From assembly GCA_014773175.1 (NCBI GenBank), contig VXCM01001993.1:66320-130319 (forward strand): a DNA stretch of 64,000 nucleotides. Reading direction: 5' to 3'. This DNA comes from Lucifuga dentata. Taxonomy: Eukaryota > Chordata > Actinopteri > Ophidiiformes > Bythitidae. Every line of letters starts with the position of its first letter. The first letter of the stretch is position 1. Positions 12,303-23,800 of the stretch are shown here, one piece after another. The notes below the pieces were generated by a model. It worked only from the letters and a program-made list of their open reading frames with translations. It was not told where the DNA came from and made no database searches. The position numbers and the translations under genes are program-made.

Positions 12303-13791
12303 TGTTCAAGCTTTCCTTGTGCAATGTTCTTCTAGCTCAACTTCGGTTTGAACAAAGCTGTAACTGTTTTTACAATCTTTATCTAATCCCCACAAGTTCT
12401 CATGACAAATACGCATGAGAAATTGTGGGGATGCTCTGATGATCTGCAAGTTCATAACTGACAGTCTGAGTAAGTGAAACATATTAAAAAACACACACAC
12501 ACACACACACACACAACACCCACGGAATGGGAAAGGCATGCTCGGTTACACCCTACATGCAGAAAGTAATATTAATCATTACAAGAAACTTCGAGAGAGG
12601 TTGTAAATAAGTCAAAGGAGGCAGTTTGGTGCCATAGAGCTGAACAAGAAACAGAAAGCATCTGTTGTAATCTGACAGAACACATTTGTCCATATTGGGA
12701 CCCTAAGTCCTGATGTGGGTCGCATGTAGCCCCTCTGCTCCTCCACCCACTCAGTCAGGGTCACTCCCCACCCTCTCTGAACGTGTAATAACAATGCATT
12801 TGATCAATAACGTGTACTTTCCAGTCAGGCAGGACGGATCAGGAGCTCCCTTTGTTCATTCCTGACACAACATCATCTCTGTCGGCCTTGTTGTACCCCT
12901 CTGACTTCTCAAATATTGTCGCACTCAACCTTTAACCCCTTTCTTCAGAGCCCCCCTACGCCAAAATTTCCCTCCCTGCCTTGGAGCGACTTCTGAAATG
13001 TTCGAACATTACAACATTTACAGCGACTACACACAATCCTCCCCCACTGTATAACCCTTGTTTTAGTAGCTATTATTGTAGACAGAGACAAAGAAGAAGT
13101 GCTTGTTTGTGGGAGACATGATGTTACAGCAAAAAGAAACATGCTGCTACAGCGACATTAATAAGTGTGATCCAGATTTACGCAACAAAAACACAAAACT
13201 CACTTCAACTCCAGGAGCGCTCAGGGGGAATCTTGGCTAAAAACAAAAGCTGGAGCCAGGTAGGAATTTATCTTCTTTCTCTTCCACGTTTTTCTACCCC
13301 GGTCCCTGTCTCCACACCCCAGGAACCAAGAGGGCGAGCGGGGTGGGGGGACCTGGGTGATAGGAGGGAAGCACGAACTGGGACACACAGCCAACACTTC
13401 GCAGACAGTTTAGCCACAATTTCCAGGAAAGGACGATACCCCGAAAAAATCCTTAATCCCTCTAACGTATCGTTCATACAGAGACTACTTTCTTCGCTCT
13501 CCTGGAGGGTAAATCCCACGGTTTATCCACTGTATCCGGGCGCGTCGGCCAACTATTCTAGTCCGCCATGTTGTGTGTCTGTCTGCATAGGAAGAATGGG
13601 AAGCGAGCTGCACATTCCCAGGCCAGGCCCCGTCTCTTCCCCGCAACCCGCAGCGACACCTGCTGGCCACGCACAGGAACAGCAGGAGCCCTTCCTGTCT
13701 GCCACAGTCACTGCAGTGCAATGGTTCATTGCTTCCCACACTGAGGTCCGGGGACTTGCAGGAGTCCACCACGGCTCCTCAAGGGGGTCTC
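12303..13791. other. Unannotated stretch ending in a GC-rich segment
   Basis: 13200-13790 is richer in G+C and CpG than its surroundings and includes a CTCF-like GGCCAGCAGGTGTCGC on the minus strand near 13660. It could be a promoter or first exon, but no exon can be defined. Confidence 0.35.
12490..12515. repeat. (AC)n microsatellite
   Basis: About 13 AC units. Confidence 0.95.
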
Positions 13792-14370
13792 CTAAAGGAC
13801 CATACCGGTGGTTTTGCGTGTTTGAACCCAATAAAGCCCACATACACGTTTTTTGACTGACAACCACTTTCCAAAACATAAAACTGTATTTTAGTTTTAA
13901 ATTTTGCCAAATCTCCTAATCTTTAAAATCAAATATTCAGGTGATACACCCTTTTAATTCAGTGTTTCACCTGTTAACACGTATGACAGAACGTAGAAGG
14001 TATGGTCATTTTTAATTTCTCTGTAAAAGCTGTCTTCTCCTGGGACTATATTCCCTGGCAAAGACATACATTTTCTTCCGTGCAGCTCCACATAGAACCG
14101 GTTAAATAAAGTTACATCGACAAAAAAAGAAAAAAAAAATGTATGAGACGCTGTGTTCATGGTGATGGATTACTCATCTCAAAACACATTTCAAGTCTCA
14201 ACAAGTTGATTTTTGCAGCGTACTGGAATGAACTGAAACCAATGGCAGTCTGAAAGGTAGGAAAAAACAACTCTAAATATGTTTTGGAAAATGATTGGCA
14301 GTAATGTAACATGCATGTGGATTGTATTTATTGGGCTCAAACATGCAAAATCACTGTTATGCTTATTTAA
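13792..14370. mobile_element. TTAA-MITE, near full-length copy
   Basis: Left end CTAAAGGACCATACCGGTGG; right part TTTATTGGGCTCAAACATGC followed by a decayed terminus. Confidence 0.85.
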
Positions 14371-14547
14371 AAGTGAGAATGCCAGAACTTTAAAAAAAAA
14401 AAAAAAAGNTAAAAAAAAAAAAAAAAAAGAGTTCCATATAGGTGTTTTGGGCCACCATGCAAATCTTTGTGCAAATAAAACGTTTCTTCATAAAGTTATA
14501 GCAATTTATAGCACTCTTGTCTTCAAGACAACCAAGAATAACCACGT

Positions 14548-14562
14548 CTGCCCCCTGGTGGA
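14548..14562 (-). promoter_or_regulatory. CTCF-like motif
   Basis: The minus strand reads TCCACCAGGGGGCAG, matching the CTCF core CCASYAGRKGGCRS at essentially every position. It lies 1.3 kb beyond the distal idh3b terminal exon. Confidence 0.45.
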
Positions 14563-15000
14563 GGGCTCTGTTAATGCGGGCACATATTGCCGAGTTTTTT
14601 TCTGGGTCCATCTGCAAAATACAGTAATATTATAAATGATGGTTACATTCCATGAAGATGTTCTAGTAAACCGTATCAGTGAGGAAGCATTCATAATATC
14701 AAGGCTCTGGCACTGATAGATCTAGTTGGGATGCAGCCATTAATAATGTTTTTAGTTGTAGTTTTGCATTATCTGCTGATATGTCTGCTGGGAAAACAGA
14801 CCTATGATAAATGTCTCTGGTCATTATATCCACATTACTAATTGTTGCTTTGTTGAAATCATGTATAAATATCATTTGAAAGTCTTAATAGTCACATGAT
14901 ATGAATACACAGGATATAAATACTAAGGCATATGGTCAGAAATAAAATACTATATGGTTTAGCTGACAATTTTAATCATATTCTGTGGTTAGTATTACTA

Positions 15001-15046
15001 CCACATCAGCAATTGTCAGGGGTATTTTAAACATTTGCTGATGTGG
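15001..15046. repeat. 12-bp inverted repeat
   Basis: CCACATCAGCAA (15001-15012) and TTGCTGATGTGG (15035-15046), 22-base loop, downstream of idh3b. Confidence 0.7.
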
Positions 15047-15880
15047 AATGAAACTGACACTTGGACAACTGAATAGTACTTGCATTAACAATGGTCTGTA
15101 CCTGTGTTAATGAACAAAACATTATTTGTTGATTATTTTATCCATTTATTCCTTTATCACAGTGTCTTGAAAAGCTGTAGCACAAATCACTATGCAACAG
15201 TCCATCATATGCTTAACAGAGACAGATCCTCACTTTCATACTTTTTCAGAAATCCCATCCACACTTCATGGTTTGAACCCAGAAGTGGCCCGGGTCAGGA
15301 ATCAGACTGGTTGGTCTTGCTGTGAGGTGACAGTGATACCACTGTCTTTTTATTCCAAATATTGCAACAATTTTAGTTTGACATTCGTACAGGGATTCCC
15401 CACAGAATACATGTGCATCGTGAATAGGCAAAACTTTAATAGCTTAATAAATAATATTATACATAAATCATATCCTTACTGCTGATTAATATCTGAGAAT
15501 AAAACCATTAAGTAGAAAATACAGTATTTTAGCAGAGAACAGAATGCAAATGGCAGGCATAAATTACTATAGCTGCTTGACAATATGTGATTGTATGTGG
15601 TGATTATAAGACATTTTTAACACATTTTTCACCTCAGTACAGCAGGTCTCTCATTTGATATGCCTCTCAACTATAAATGAGAGTTTGCGGATTTTACATG
15701 TTGTGTATTTCATCAGGATCTAATTATGCTGGACAATGGTGTGTTAGCCATTGTTTGGGTGTGCAGTAAGTGTTCTGTTGCTGCTGAGAGATCAGTATAA
15801 CAGGAGGTAAATAAAATATGTGTGTGTGTGTGTGCGCACATGCATTTGTCAACTGCTGACAGATATTGCAAATATAATAC

Positions 15881-15958
15881 TTAGACTGCCAGGTTAGCAA
15901 TGACAGCCCGGGTGAACTCGTCACTTGTGGCATAGCCCCCGAGGTCTCCTGTGCGCAC
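15881..15958 (-). other. idh3b: idh3b alternative terminal coding exon, distal (isoform ending NLAV)
   Basis: After a CAG acceptor the exon encodes [20 protein letters not shown] and five more residues ending NLAV, then TAA. It has the same phase as the proximal terminal exon, so either can follow exon 9. A minus-strand AATAAA occurs at 15354-15349. Confidence 0.85.
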
Positions 15959-16349
15959 CTGTTGCAAACACAAGTACAATGTGTTACTATATACACAGCT
16001 GCAGCAACACATGTTCACACAAACACACACAAACATGGTCAGCATGTTAGAGAGCCTTTAAAAATTGAATTCAAAAAATGTACAGCAGTGGTTGTTTATA
16101 AAGGTTTATTCCCACAGCTGTTTTCTTACTGCAGACACATTTTAATTACTATTAGTAATAATTAAATTAAAGCAGAACTGGCAATATCATCCCTGAAAAG
16201 TATAGAGTATATAATTGCTCAGTAACCCATTTTTGACCAGAGTAATATTGTCTAACATTGACTACTCATTGAAAACAGAATATGATTTATTCAATACCAC
16301 ATCCCATTTGTGACCAGCATAAACACGCTAATATGAAATCGGATTTATT

Positions 16350-16380
<31 letters not shown>

Positions 16381-19300
16381 AAAAAAGAAAAAGGCAAATG
16401 CATTTGACAAATACACAGGAAAACTGCTTGCATGGAAGTTTACACTGGTAAACCTTTAAAAATTTAATGTGCCAAAGATCAAAGTGTAATATATTATTTT
16501 ATTTTTCGTTAATGTGTGATTAACCATTCATGAAGTCACTTTGCGCAAGAATACAAAAACATGATATCTGAAGTTGAAGACCAACAGTGTAATGTTTTAC
16601 AATGTCTGTGACATGAGTTAAGATCTTTGATAATGAGCAGCACCAGTTTAAGACAAAAAAAAAAAAAAAAAAAAACTAAAGTATTTATGTCAGACATGTT
16701 GACTTTCAGTTTTTGGCAATAATGAAATAAGAAATTAAATATCAAATTAATAGAATTTGCCCACTTCAACTTAGACACTTAGAACCAAACCGAGTATCTA
16801 TACTAATTTAAAATTCATATTTTTCCTTGAAATCTTAGTTTAGATGGTGTGCACTGCCAAATGTTAATATGACACGATCTTTAAATACTCTAGATCTTGA
16901 GAGATTTTGTGTGGATATTAAAAAATTCATTATGATATACCTCATTTCAGTAATTCAAAAGTTACAGTTTTGGTAACCTCCAGCTTTGGCATGTTTACAT
17001 ATTAAAATGTTATCCAATAATTTCAGGAAAAATACATGAATTCTGCATAGGATGGACTCCCATTTACCATACAGCAACTCACAGCAACGATTTCAGCACA
17101 GGCAGCGTTTAAAGTTTGCAATACTGCAAAGACAGAACAACTTCATCAACAATATTATGTGGATTGGGGATTTGAAAGTGAGTTAGTGAGTTATCATGAT
17201 GTAGCAGCATTGTCAGAGTTACAGTCGACCAAATCTTTACATGGATCAGGTCTTGAGTGATGAAGATACTTATTAGATGAAGAAAAATGTCAAGGCAGTT
17301 AGATTAAGCTGGTGGTGGAGGTGGAAGGGGAAAAAAAAATCAGATTAGCAGATAAAAATTTGTTGTTAAAGGGATACAAGCTGGCTGTCAGTTTATAACG
17401 TATATTAGTACATTATTACAGTTTGTAATATATCAAAAAAATGCAAAGGTAGTCTGTATGCCCAGTATGGCTACACCATATTTAAATAAGCAAGAAGATG
17501 GGAAATATCAGCCAGGCAGAAAAAGGTTCCAAGGAAGGCTGAAAAGTCTCAAGTGTGAAAGAATCTTTCTGAAATGGACAAGAGGAAACTGAAAAATCAT
17601 TTAACCTTATGACAAAATAGTCTAGACTGGGAGATGTGACTATAAACTCAAAGAGAGAGTGTGGACAATTAAAAAAAAAAAAGAAAAAAAAAAAAGAGGG
17701 CTATCTGAGGAGAGCAGCAAAAGAAGATTGAGCTTTATGTGATAAATTGTTAGTCAAGCACAACGAAAGTCATCTGTAATTCAACTGTACCAAACACAAC
17801 TCTGAACATGAGTATTTTAATGCAGCAGATGTTTGTCAAAATCAAGTGGCATTATCGTAATTTGGTAGTAAAGGAGATTAACACGGGTCCAGTTCATGTT
17901 AAGATCACTGTCCGGAGGTAAGGAAATGTCAGGGAGGGGTGTGTCTGGGGTGGAAACATCTTAGTAAACAGGTTGGTGACGCAGGTTATCCACAACAGCA
18001 CGCACAAAGTCGCCAGTGGTGCCGTACCCGCCAAGATCTCGTGTCCGCACCTGTGACATGCACACAGACACACATATATACACACACACAAGGTAACGGG
18101 GTATAAGGAGAAGGGGGAATTAAAGGAGAGGGAAAGGGGAAAGGAAGGCCACTTCAAACAGCTAGCAGGCCAATTCCACCTTCATTTGATAAGCATGCCT
18201 TTCAAGTATTCACTTCTCACATTCACTCTGCTGAGGTAGAAGAATGCTTCAACAACTTTTACAGGGTAATTATGGAGAGGTTCTGTCCCAAATCTGATGA
18301 TGCTGCTGAAATGTCATTTCAGAGCATGTTGCTGAGCATTTAATCAGGGGTCACAGTTGGTGTTTCTGTCAGAGTATGTTAATGTCAAAGGGTTCAGATG
18401 CAAAAAGCAGTTAGTCCAACCTGGTTTTAAAGAAAAATCAGTTTTCCTGGTAGTGGAAATATAAATTATTAACAAAAGAGAACAAGGAAGAGAAACATAA
18501 CAAAGGAACTAAGACACACAAATACTCAAAAGAAGGCAATTTAATCTCTAATACACTAATGTATGGGGTGCAGTTAGGGTGCATGCCATCTGTAAGAAAG
18601 GCATTTATGGGTCAAAAACTGCTAACATTAAATTGAATGTGCTGGTAAATTCATATGGTCTGAATGATCTGTGCAAAACACCTCTGGTTTACTATGAAAT
18701 GAACTGTAGTTACATTTTCTTAACTGTTTGCAGAATTTTGACACTTTGCATTTATGAAATTGCAGTTATTGACCCACAAAATGACAAGTAACATGTCAGA
18801 AACAAAAGCTAACAGGATCCGGACATGCATATCCTCTTGGCTTTGCATATCCACATTCTGCAGAACCACCACAGAGTTTTATTTTGTTCTGCTTCCAATT
18901 ACCATTTATATAAAAAACATTTTCTCCTTGTGTTAATGCTGACAGGTGTATGCATTTATTAATGTTGTCTGCCAGGTTTATATAATGGAAGATGTCATCA
19001 CAGTTAGAATGCAATAGCAGGCTTAGGTTGTACTAACAAGCATCACACACACATGCACACACTTACCTTGCCCTGTTTGATTACCCTCTTGACAGCATCT
19101 GACACCATGTGGGAGTGATATTCCAGGCTGTAACACAATACAGCGGCAATTAAGACAAAGCCAAAACTGTCATGAGCACATGTACATTTGGACAAGCAGG
19201 CCCTTCAGGCCATTTCCAAAGACTTGAGGAGCATATTAAGCCCAGATAAAGGATTGGGAGTAAGGGCTTAAGATTTTAACTCACTTGAGGTGCCTAAGCA

Positions 19301-22300
19301 TGTTCGCAGCACTGAGCAGCATGGCTGTGGGGTTGGCGATGTTCCTGCCAACAGCTTGTGCAAATGGGTGGCGTGCACCCTGACAGAGAAAAGAAAACAG
19401 AATGAGGTAAAAGTCACATTGGTGGAAGTCCATTTTTTTCAGTGCACCATTATCATTTTCTGCCATTAATTCTCATCTCATCTGCACAAGTATTAATTAC
19501 AATTGCAGCAAATGACTGGAATGCTGAAGGCCTCAGTATGCTTCAAATGAAGTGCCTGTCAGATCATGTGAAAGTATCTGAAATCCCCCTTGTCAAGACT
19601 CTCCCACCCCTGACTCTGTGCTATGCTGACTGAAATACAATCTGACAGCCCAGTAGAAACTCACAGTCTCAAAGACGGCATACTCTGCACTGTAGCTTTC
19701 CCCAGGTACAATTCCTGCTCCTCCAACCAGCCCTGCTGCCAGGTTATCAATAATGTTACCGTACAGGTTGGGCATCACCAGCACATCAAACTGGTATGGG
19801 TTCTGGACAAGCTGTGCATAGAAAGACAAGAAGAGTATTTAAATAGTAATTACACCATACATACATACATACATATATATATATATGTATTTTATATGGT
19901 TAATATATAAAACCAAATCACTGATTAATAAAGGTATAGAGAATGAACATGCTGTGCGTACCTGCATGCAACAGTTATCAATGATTATGTTCTCATATTT
20001 GATTTTGGGATACAGTTGTGCCACCTCTGCACAGCTCTGAAGAAAGAGGCCATCAGCTAATTTCCTGTAATTAAAGCAGGGATGAGTGTTGTAACTGTCA
20101 AGTAAATCATGACTCATGGAATGGATGTAATGCTGTCTAACCACTTACATGATATTTGCCTTGTGAACAGCGGTGACCTTGTTTCGCTCCTTCTTGGTGG
20201 CATAGTCGAAGGCAAACTTGGCAATACGCCGTGATTTCTCTCTGGTGATAATCTTCAAACTCTCAATCACACCTGTGACGCTCTAAACAGAGGGAATATA
20301 CATATTAATATTTTATCAAAGCGTTCACTAATTCACATGTTAATGATCACACTGCTGGCCAACTTTTCACACCATTTTCTTTTAATATTGCTGTAAAACC
20401 ACTGTTCATCTTCTGTTGTGTATGAGGAGGGGGGTCTTATTTACCTCATGCTCTAATGAGCTGTATTCCCCTTCAGTCTGCTCACGAATGATAACCAGGT
20501 CCAGGTTGTTGTGGCGGGTGCTGTAGCCCGGCAGGCTATTCACATGTACCACGTTGGCAAACAGGTCCAGTTTACGCCTCAGTCTCATCTCATATGAAGC
20601 CAGCTCTCCTTTAAACTCCATGGGTGTGTGAATCTTTCCTGGATAACAAAACATATCATTATCATTTGTTAGGTCCATTCCATTCTCCTTGAATCCTAAT
20701 GTACATTATTTCAGATTAGAATAACGGATACAAGAGATGATAGGTCAAAAGTTACGACACCAAATCTAGTAGTAGATTTAAAAATCTCCTGATTTGTTTC
20801 TGAAGTAAAATTGTACAGCACTTATTGTGTATTTTAATAATCCACTGATATTATATTATTATTATTAGAGGACGTGAACTGTGAGAGATTAGGCAGAGTT
20901 ATTACCTTTCATGGCCACTTTATTGTTTTTCATAGAGGTCAGCACTTGCTCTAGCTTTTCCTCACTAGCCATGTTTTGTACCTCACTGAGGTGAAACTCC
21001 TCAAATTCAACTGGAACATCCCCTGCCTGAGAAACAGTGTGTGGAAAGGAAAACAAAAGGAGTCTGTTAGGTACAATGCATGGAAAAAACAATACATCAA
21101 TGTAAATAACCACTTTTAACTAGTGATTATTTACATTATGTTGATGTATTTATTGTCCTTTATTGTTGATGCATTGTATTGTCCTTTAAGTTTTAGGAAA
21201 CATTTTTCATTACTTCTGTGTATTCTTTTGCCCTCTGCTACAAAAGTCACTAACAATCGCAATTCTATCCTTGTAAAAGTACCTTGAATACTTCCTTGAC
21301 GGCAGTCATCAGCTCAGGTCCAACTCCGTCCCCTGGTACCATCGTGACCTTGAAGGTAGCATCTGCACGGGCTGGTGGGGCTTCTGGGGTACAGAGAGCA
21401 GCAGACACACTCAGAGGTCGAGAGGCCAGCTGCTGCCATTGGGGCCCACTCAGGCCCTGAGGACGAGTGAGAGGACACCGTCATGGTGGTGATATCTATT
21501 TACATATATTTATATTTACATGACAGTACTAACTACAGTTTAAACAGATTTGTTTAAACAGTTTAAACACATATATATAACCAGGGCACAAGATACGGAC
21601 TACAATTGTGTACACTATCAAAATCACAACACATAGTGATGCTGTGCTGCCTGCACTTTTAGTCAGAAAATTAAGTGATAGTGATTAATCAAGCAACTAT
21701 GCCTCTGAAGATCATGACGCCATTCAAGTTGTGTGCTAATAAGTCCATTCCATTTAGTTGTTCCAGTAAGCAGAGCCAGTAAGCCTGCATGTGCACTCCA
21801 AAGATTCTTGCATTGGCATAATTAAATAGAATTGTATTGTAAACGGTCATTTAAAACAACTTTATCAATATCCATGTATGTTATCTGAAGAGGCAGGGAG
21901 ACTTCTTATCTGAACTGCTCCGTTCAAGACTGTTAGCTTTGGTTAATCAAGATAATTCAAAAGCAAATATTGTGCTTGGGTTTATAACGGTAAAGGAGCT
22001 ATTCTTCACTAATGACAAGGTTAACCAGTTAGTTAGTTTAGCTAGCTATTTCACTGACCCCAAAGTTACGGTACTTAGTTAATGCTGTGTGTTTGATCAG
22101 CGAGTTTCCATTAACATCCGAGGTTAATATAAAAAGAAAAATCTCATATGCCATCTGACTAAAGTAGATAAAGCCACAAACGCATTAACAAGCAGTTATT
22201 TTCTCAATAAACAATCAGCAGCCTAAAAGCGGGGACAAAGACGCAGCAGCTCACCGTGTGATAGCATCAAGCCACAGATAGCAGAAGTCACAATGTTTTT

Positions 22301-22460
22301 CTTTGACAGTCATACCAACATGGCGCTTGGGTTTAACAATGCACAGTGACAACTACAGTAACTATTTCCTCCAGACATCTGAACAAAATTAGCATGTAAG
22401 CATCATCTATGCGCTCACCTTGACCAATGTGACCAGGCTTCCCCTTAAGGCGGCCGCCAT
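15881..22460 (-). CDS. idh3b: Isocitrate dehydrogenase [NAD] subunit beta, mitochondrial
   Basis: Beta subunit of the mitochondrial NAD-dependent isocitrate dehydrogenase (IDH3, alpha2-beta-gamma), which converts isocitrate to 2-oxoglutarate in the TCA cycle. Coding exons (minus): 22460-22419, 21456-21283, 21026-20906, 20638-20445, 20282-20149, 20064-19962, 19811-19665, 19379-19285, 19127-19067, then one of two terminal exons, 18050-17961 or 15958-15881. All junctions are GT-AG and phases agree. The shared part is 357 codons; the isoforms are 386 and 382 residues, against 385 in human. The N-terminus [14 protein letters not shown] is basic and hydroxylated, as expected for a mitochondrial presequence. 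Family motifs seen: [14 protein letters not shown] in exon 2, [16 protein letters not shown] in exon 3, [13 protein letters not shown] and [14 protein letters not shown] in exon 4, and the decarboxylating-dehydrogenase signature [19 protein letters not shown] from about residue 271. It is transcribed divergently from wdr1. Confidence 0.97.
17961..18050 (-). other. idh3b: idh3b alternative terminal coding exon, proximal (isoform ending HQPVY)
   Basis: After a CAG acceptor the exon encodes [20 protein letters not shown] and nine more residues ending RHQPVY, then TAA. It joins in phase 0 to the exon ending at 19067. It is homologous to the distal terminal exon at 15958-15881. Candidate minus-strand AATAAA signals occur at 16503-16498, 16349-16344 and 16291-16286. 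Confidence 0.85.
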
Positions 22461-22755
22461 TGTCTCAAAGTACAGTAGTAAAGAACTAAATTCTTCTTCT
22501 GTGGATTAATAGTGCGTCAACGCGAATTACACTGGAAATCACGCCCCCAAGTGGACAACGGCACTTATTGCACAATGGGTGATGTTTTGTGATCACTTTT
22601 AAAAATAAAATTGCACATGTAAAAAAATTGCAATATGAAATAATATGAATAGATGATGAGGGTGATAGGCAGATGTAGTAACAGATACTGTAATTACAGA
22701 TGCTTTGCTTGTGTCCTATTACCAAAGACAGTGGTCCTCAAACTATGAGCACACT

Positions 22756-22793
<38 letters not shown>

Positions 22794-22814
22794 GTGAATC
22801 ATTTCACCAACAAN

Positions 22815-22861
<47 letters not shown>

Positions 22862-23800
22862 GTGAATCATTTCACCAACAAGCACCAGCTCTAAGGAAAA
22901 CTGCAGGACCATGTGTGAATATGTGCTTTGACTCACACATTTAGCTGGTACATTTAACAACGCTACTGTCCCACATTAAGAAAAAAGTGGAACACTTGCA
23001 GACAACATGAATTTCTTCATTTACAAATCATACTGATAGGTTTGATGGTTTCAAAATGGTTTTGGGGAGCTATTTTTCATATTTAATTGTCATAATAATT
23101 GCTCTCAATTGTCCTTCGCTTTGCTGCTGCTGTGGTTCACACTGAATAGGTCCATATAGGTCAGGGAATTCCCAGTCCTATTCCTGGCTAGTGATGCTGT
23201 TTACTTACACACATCATGACATAGGAGTTGAAATCACCTTCAAAAATTGTTACTGGGGTTTTACCCCAGAGCACTCCTTAAATGGCCATATTTACCAAGT
23301 CAGTCTTTTAATTTGGCTATTCATGTAGGCGTAATTTACTCTGGGGTAAGAGTAGCGCATTAAGGTACATTAGGTTTTTTGCCCTGTGAATAGTTTTTCA
23401 GGCAGCCCCACCTATGTGTACAAAGACCGTCTTCTTCAGTTCTCTTGCACTTGCGGCAAACCCAATCCTAGCCAAGCTCTTAACAACTTGAAAACTAAAT
23501 ACAACAATGTTATTGAGCAAGCTTGTTACGGGTAGAAACTGTTCAGGATTACGTTATAACCTGAAAGAAACTGTTCAGGATTACACTACAACCTGAAAGT
23601 CCGATTAAGGGAAAAATAACACTTGTAGTAGCGCATCAGGCGCAGCGTAGTAGCAGAATTTACCATATATGGGCAAAGCCAGGCAGCGCGAGCGTTCCAG
23701 TCACTTCCGTGTTTGTGTGAACAGGGAGTGCACACAGTCTGGCTGCTTCACTGATTCATTCATTTGGAAGATACCCCTAACTACGTAAACAACAGGGAAA
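22461..23800. promoter_or_regulatory. Divergent idh3b / wdr1 intergenic region
   Basis: About 1.34 kb separates the start codons of idh3b (minus) and wdr1 (plus), so both promoters must lie here. I see no TATA box. It holds a CA microsatellite duplicated across a single N (22757-22881), an 11-bp inverted repeat (TTACCCCAGAG / CTCTGGGGTAA) around 23270-23350, and two tandem 32-bp copies at 23535-23598. Confidence 0.5.
22757..22881. repeat. (CA)n microsatellite duplicated around an N
   Basis: Two CA arrays, each followed by AATGTGAATCATTTCACCAA, are separated by one N at 22814. The two blocks are the same locus assembled twice. Confidence 0.9.

Larger units (their letters stand above)
14371..15880. 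other. Region 3' of idh3b
   Basis: Holds a homopolymer joint with an N (14409), a CTCF-like motif, an inverted repeat, and probably the 3' UTR of the distal idh3b isoform. No other gene seen. Confidence 0.5.

Noticed and set aside
13167..13856. 229-codon open frame on the plus strand
   Set aside because: It is open partly because the segment is GC-rich, its last third runs into a MITE end, and no domain, splice context or composition supports coding.
22815..22858. Expanded CA array as a candidate Z-DNA regulator of idh3b/wdr1
   Set aside because: True length is unknown because of the assembly duplication, so no functional reading is justified.
22757..22881. Repeat-spacer-repeat pattern resembling a tiny array
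   Set aside because: It is a CA microsatellite assembled twice around an N, in a vertebrate genome; not a CRISPR array.
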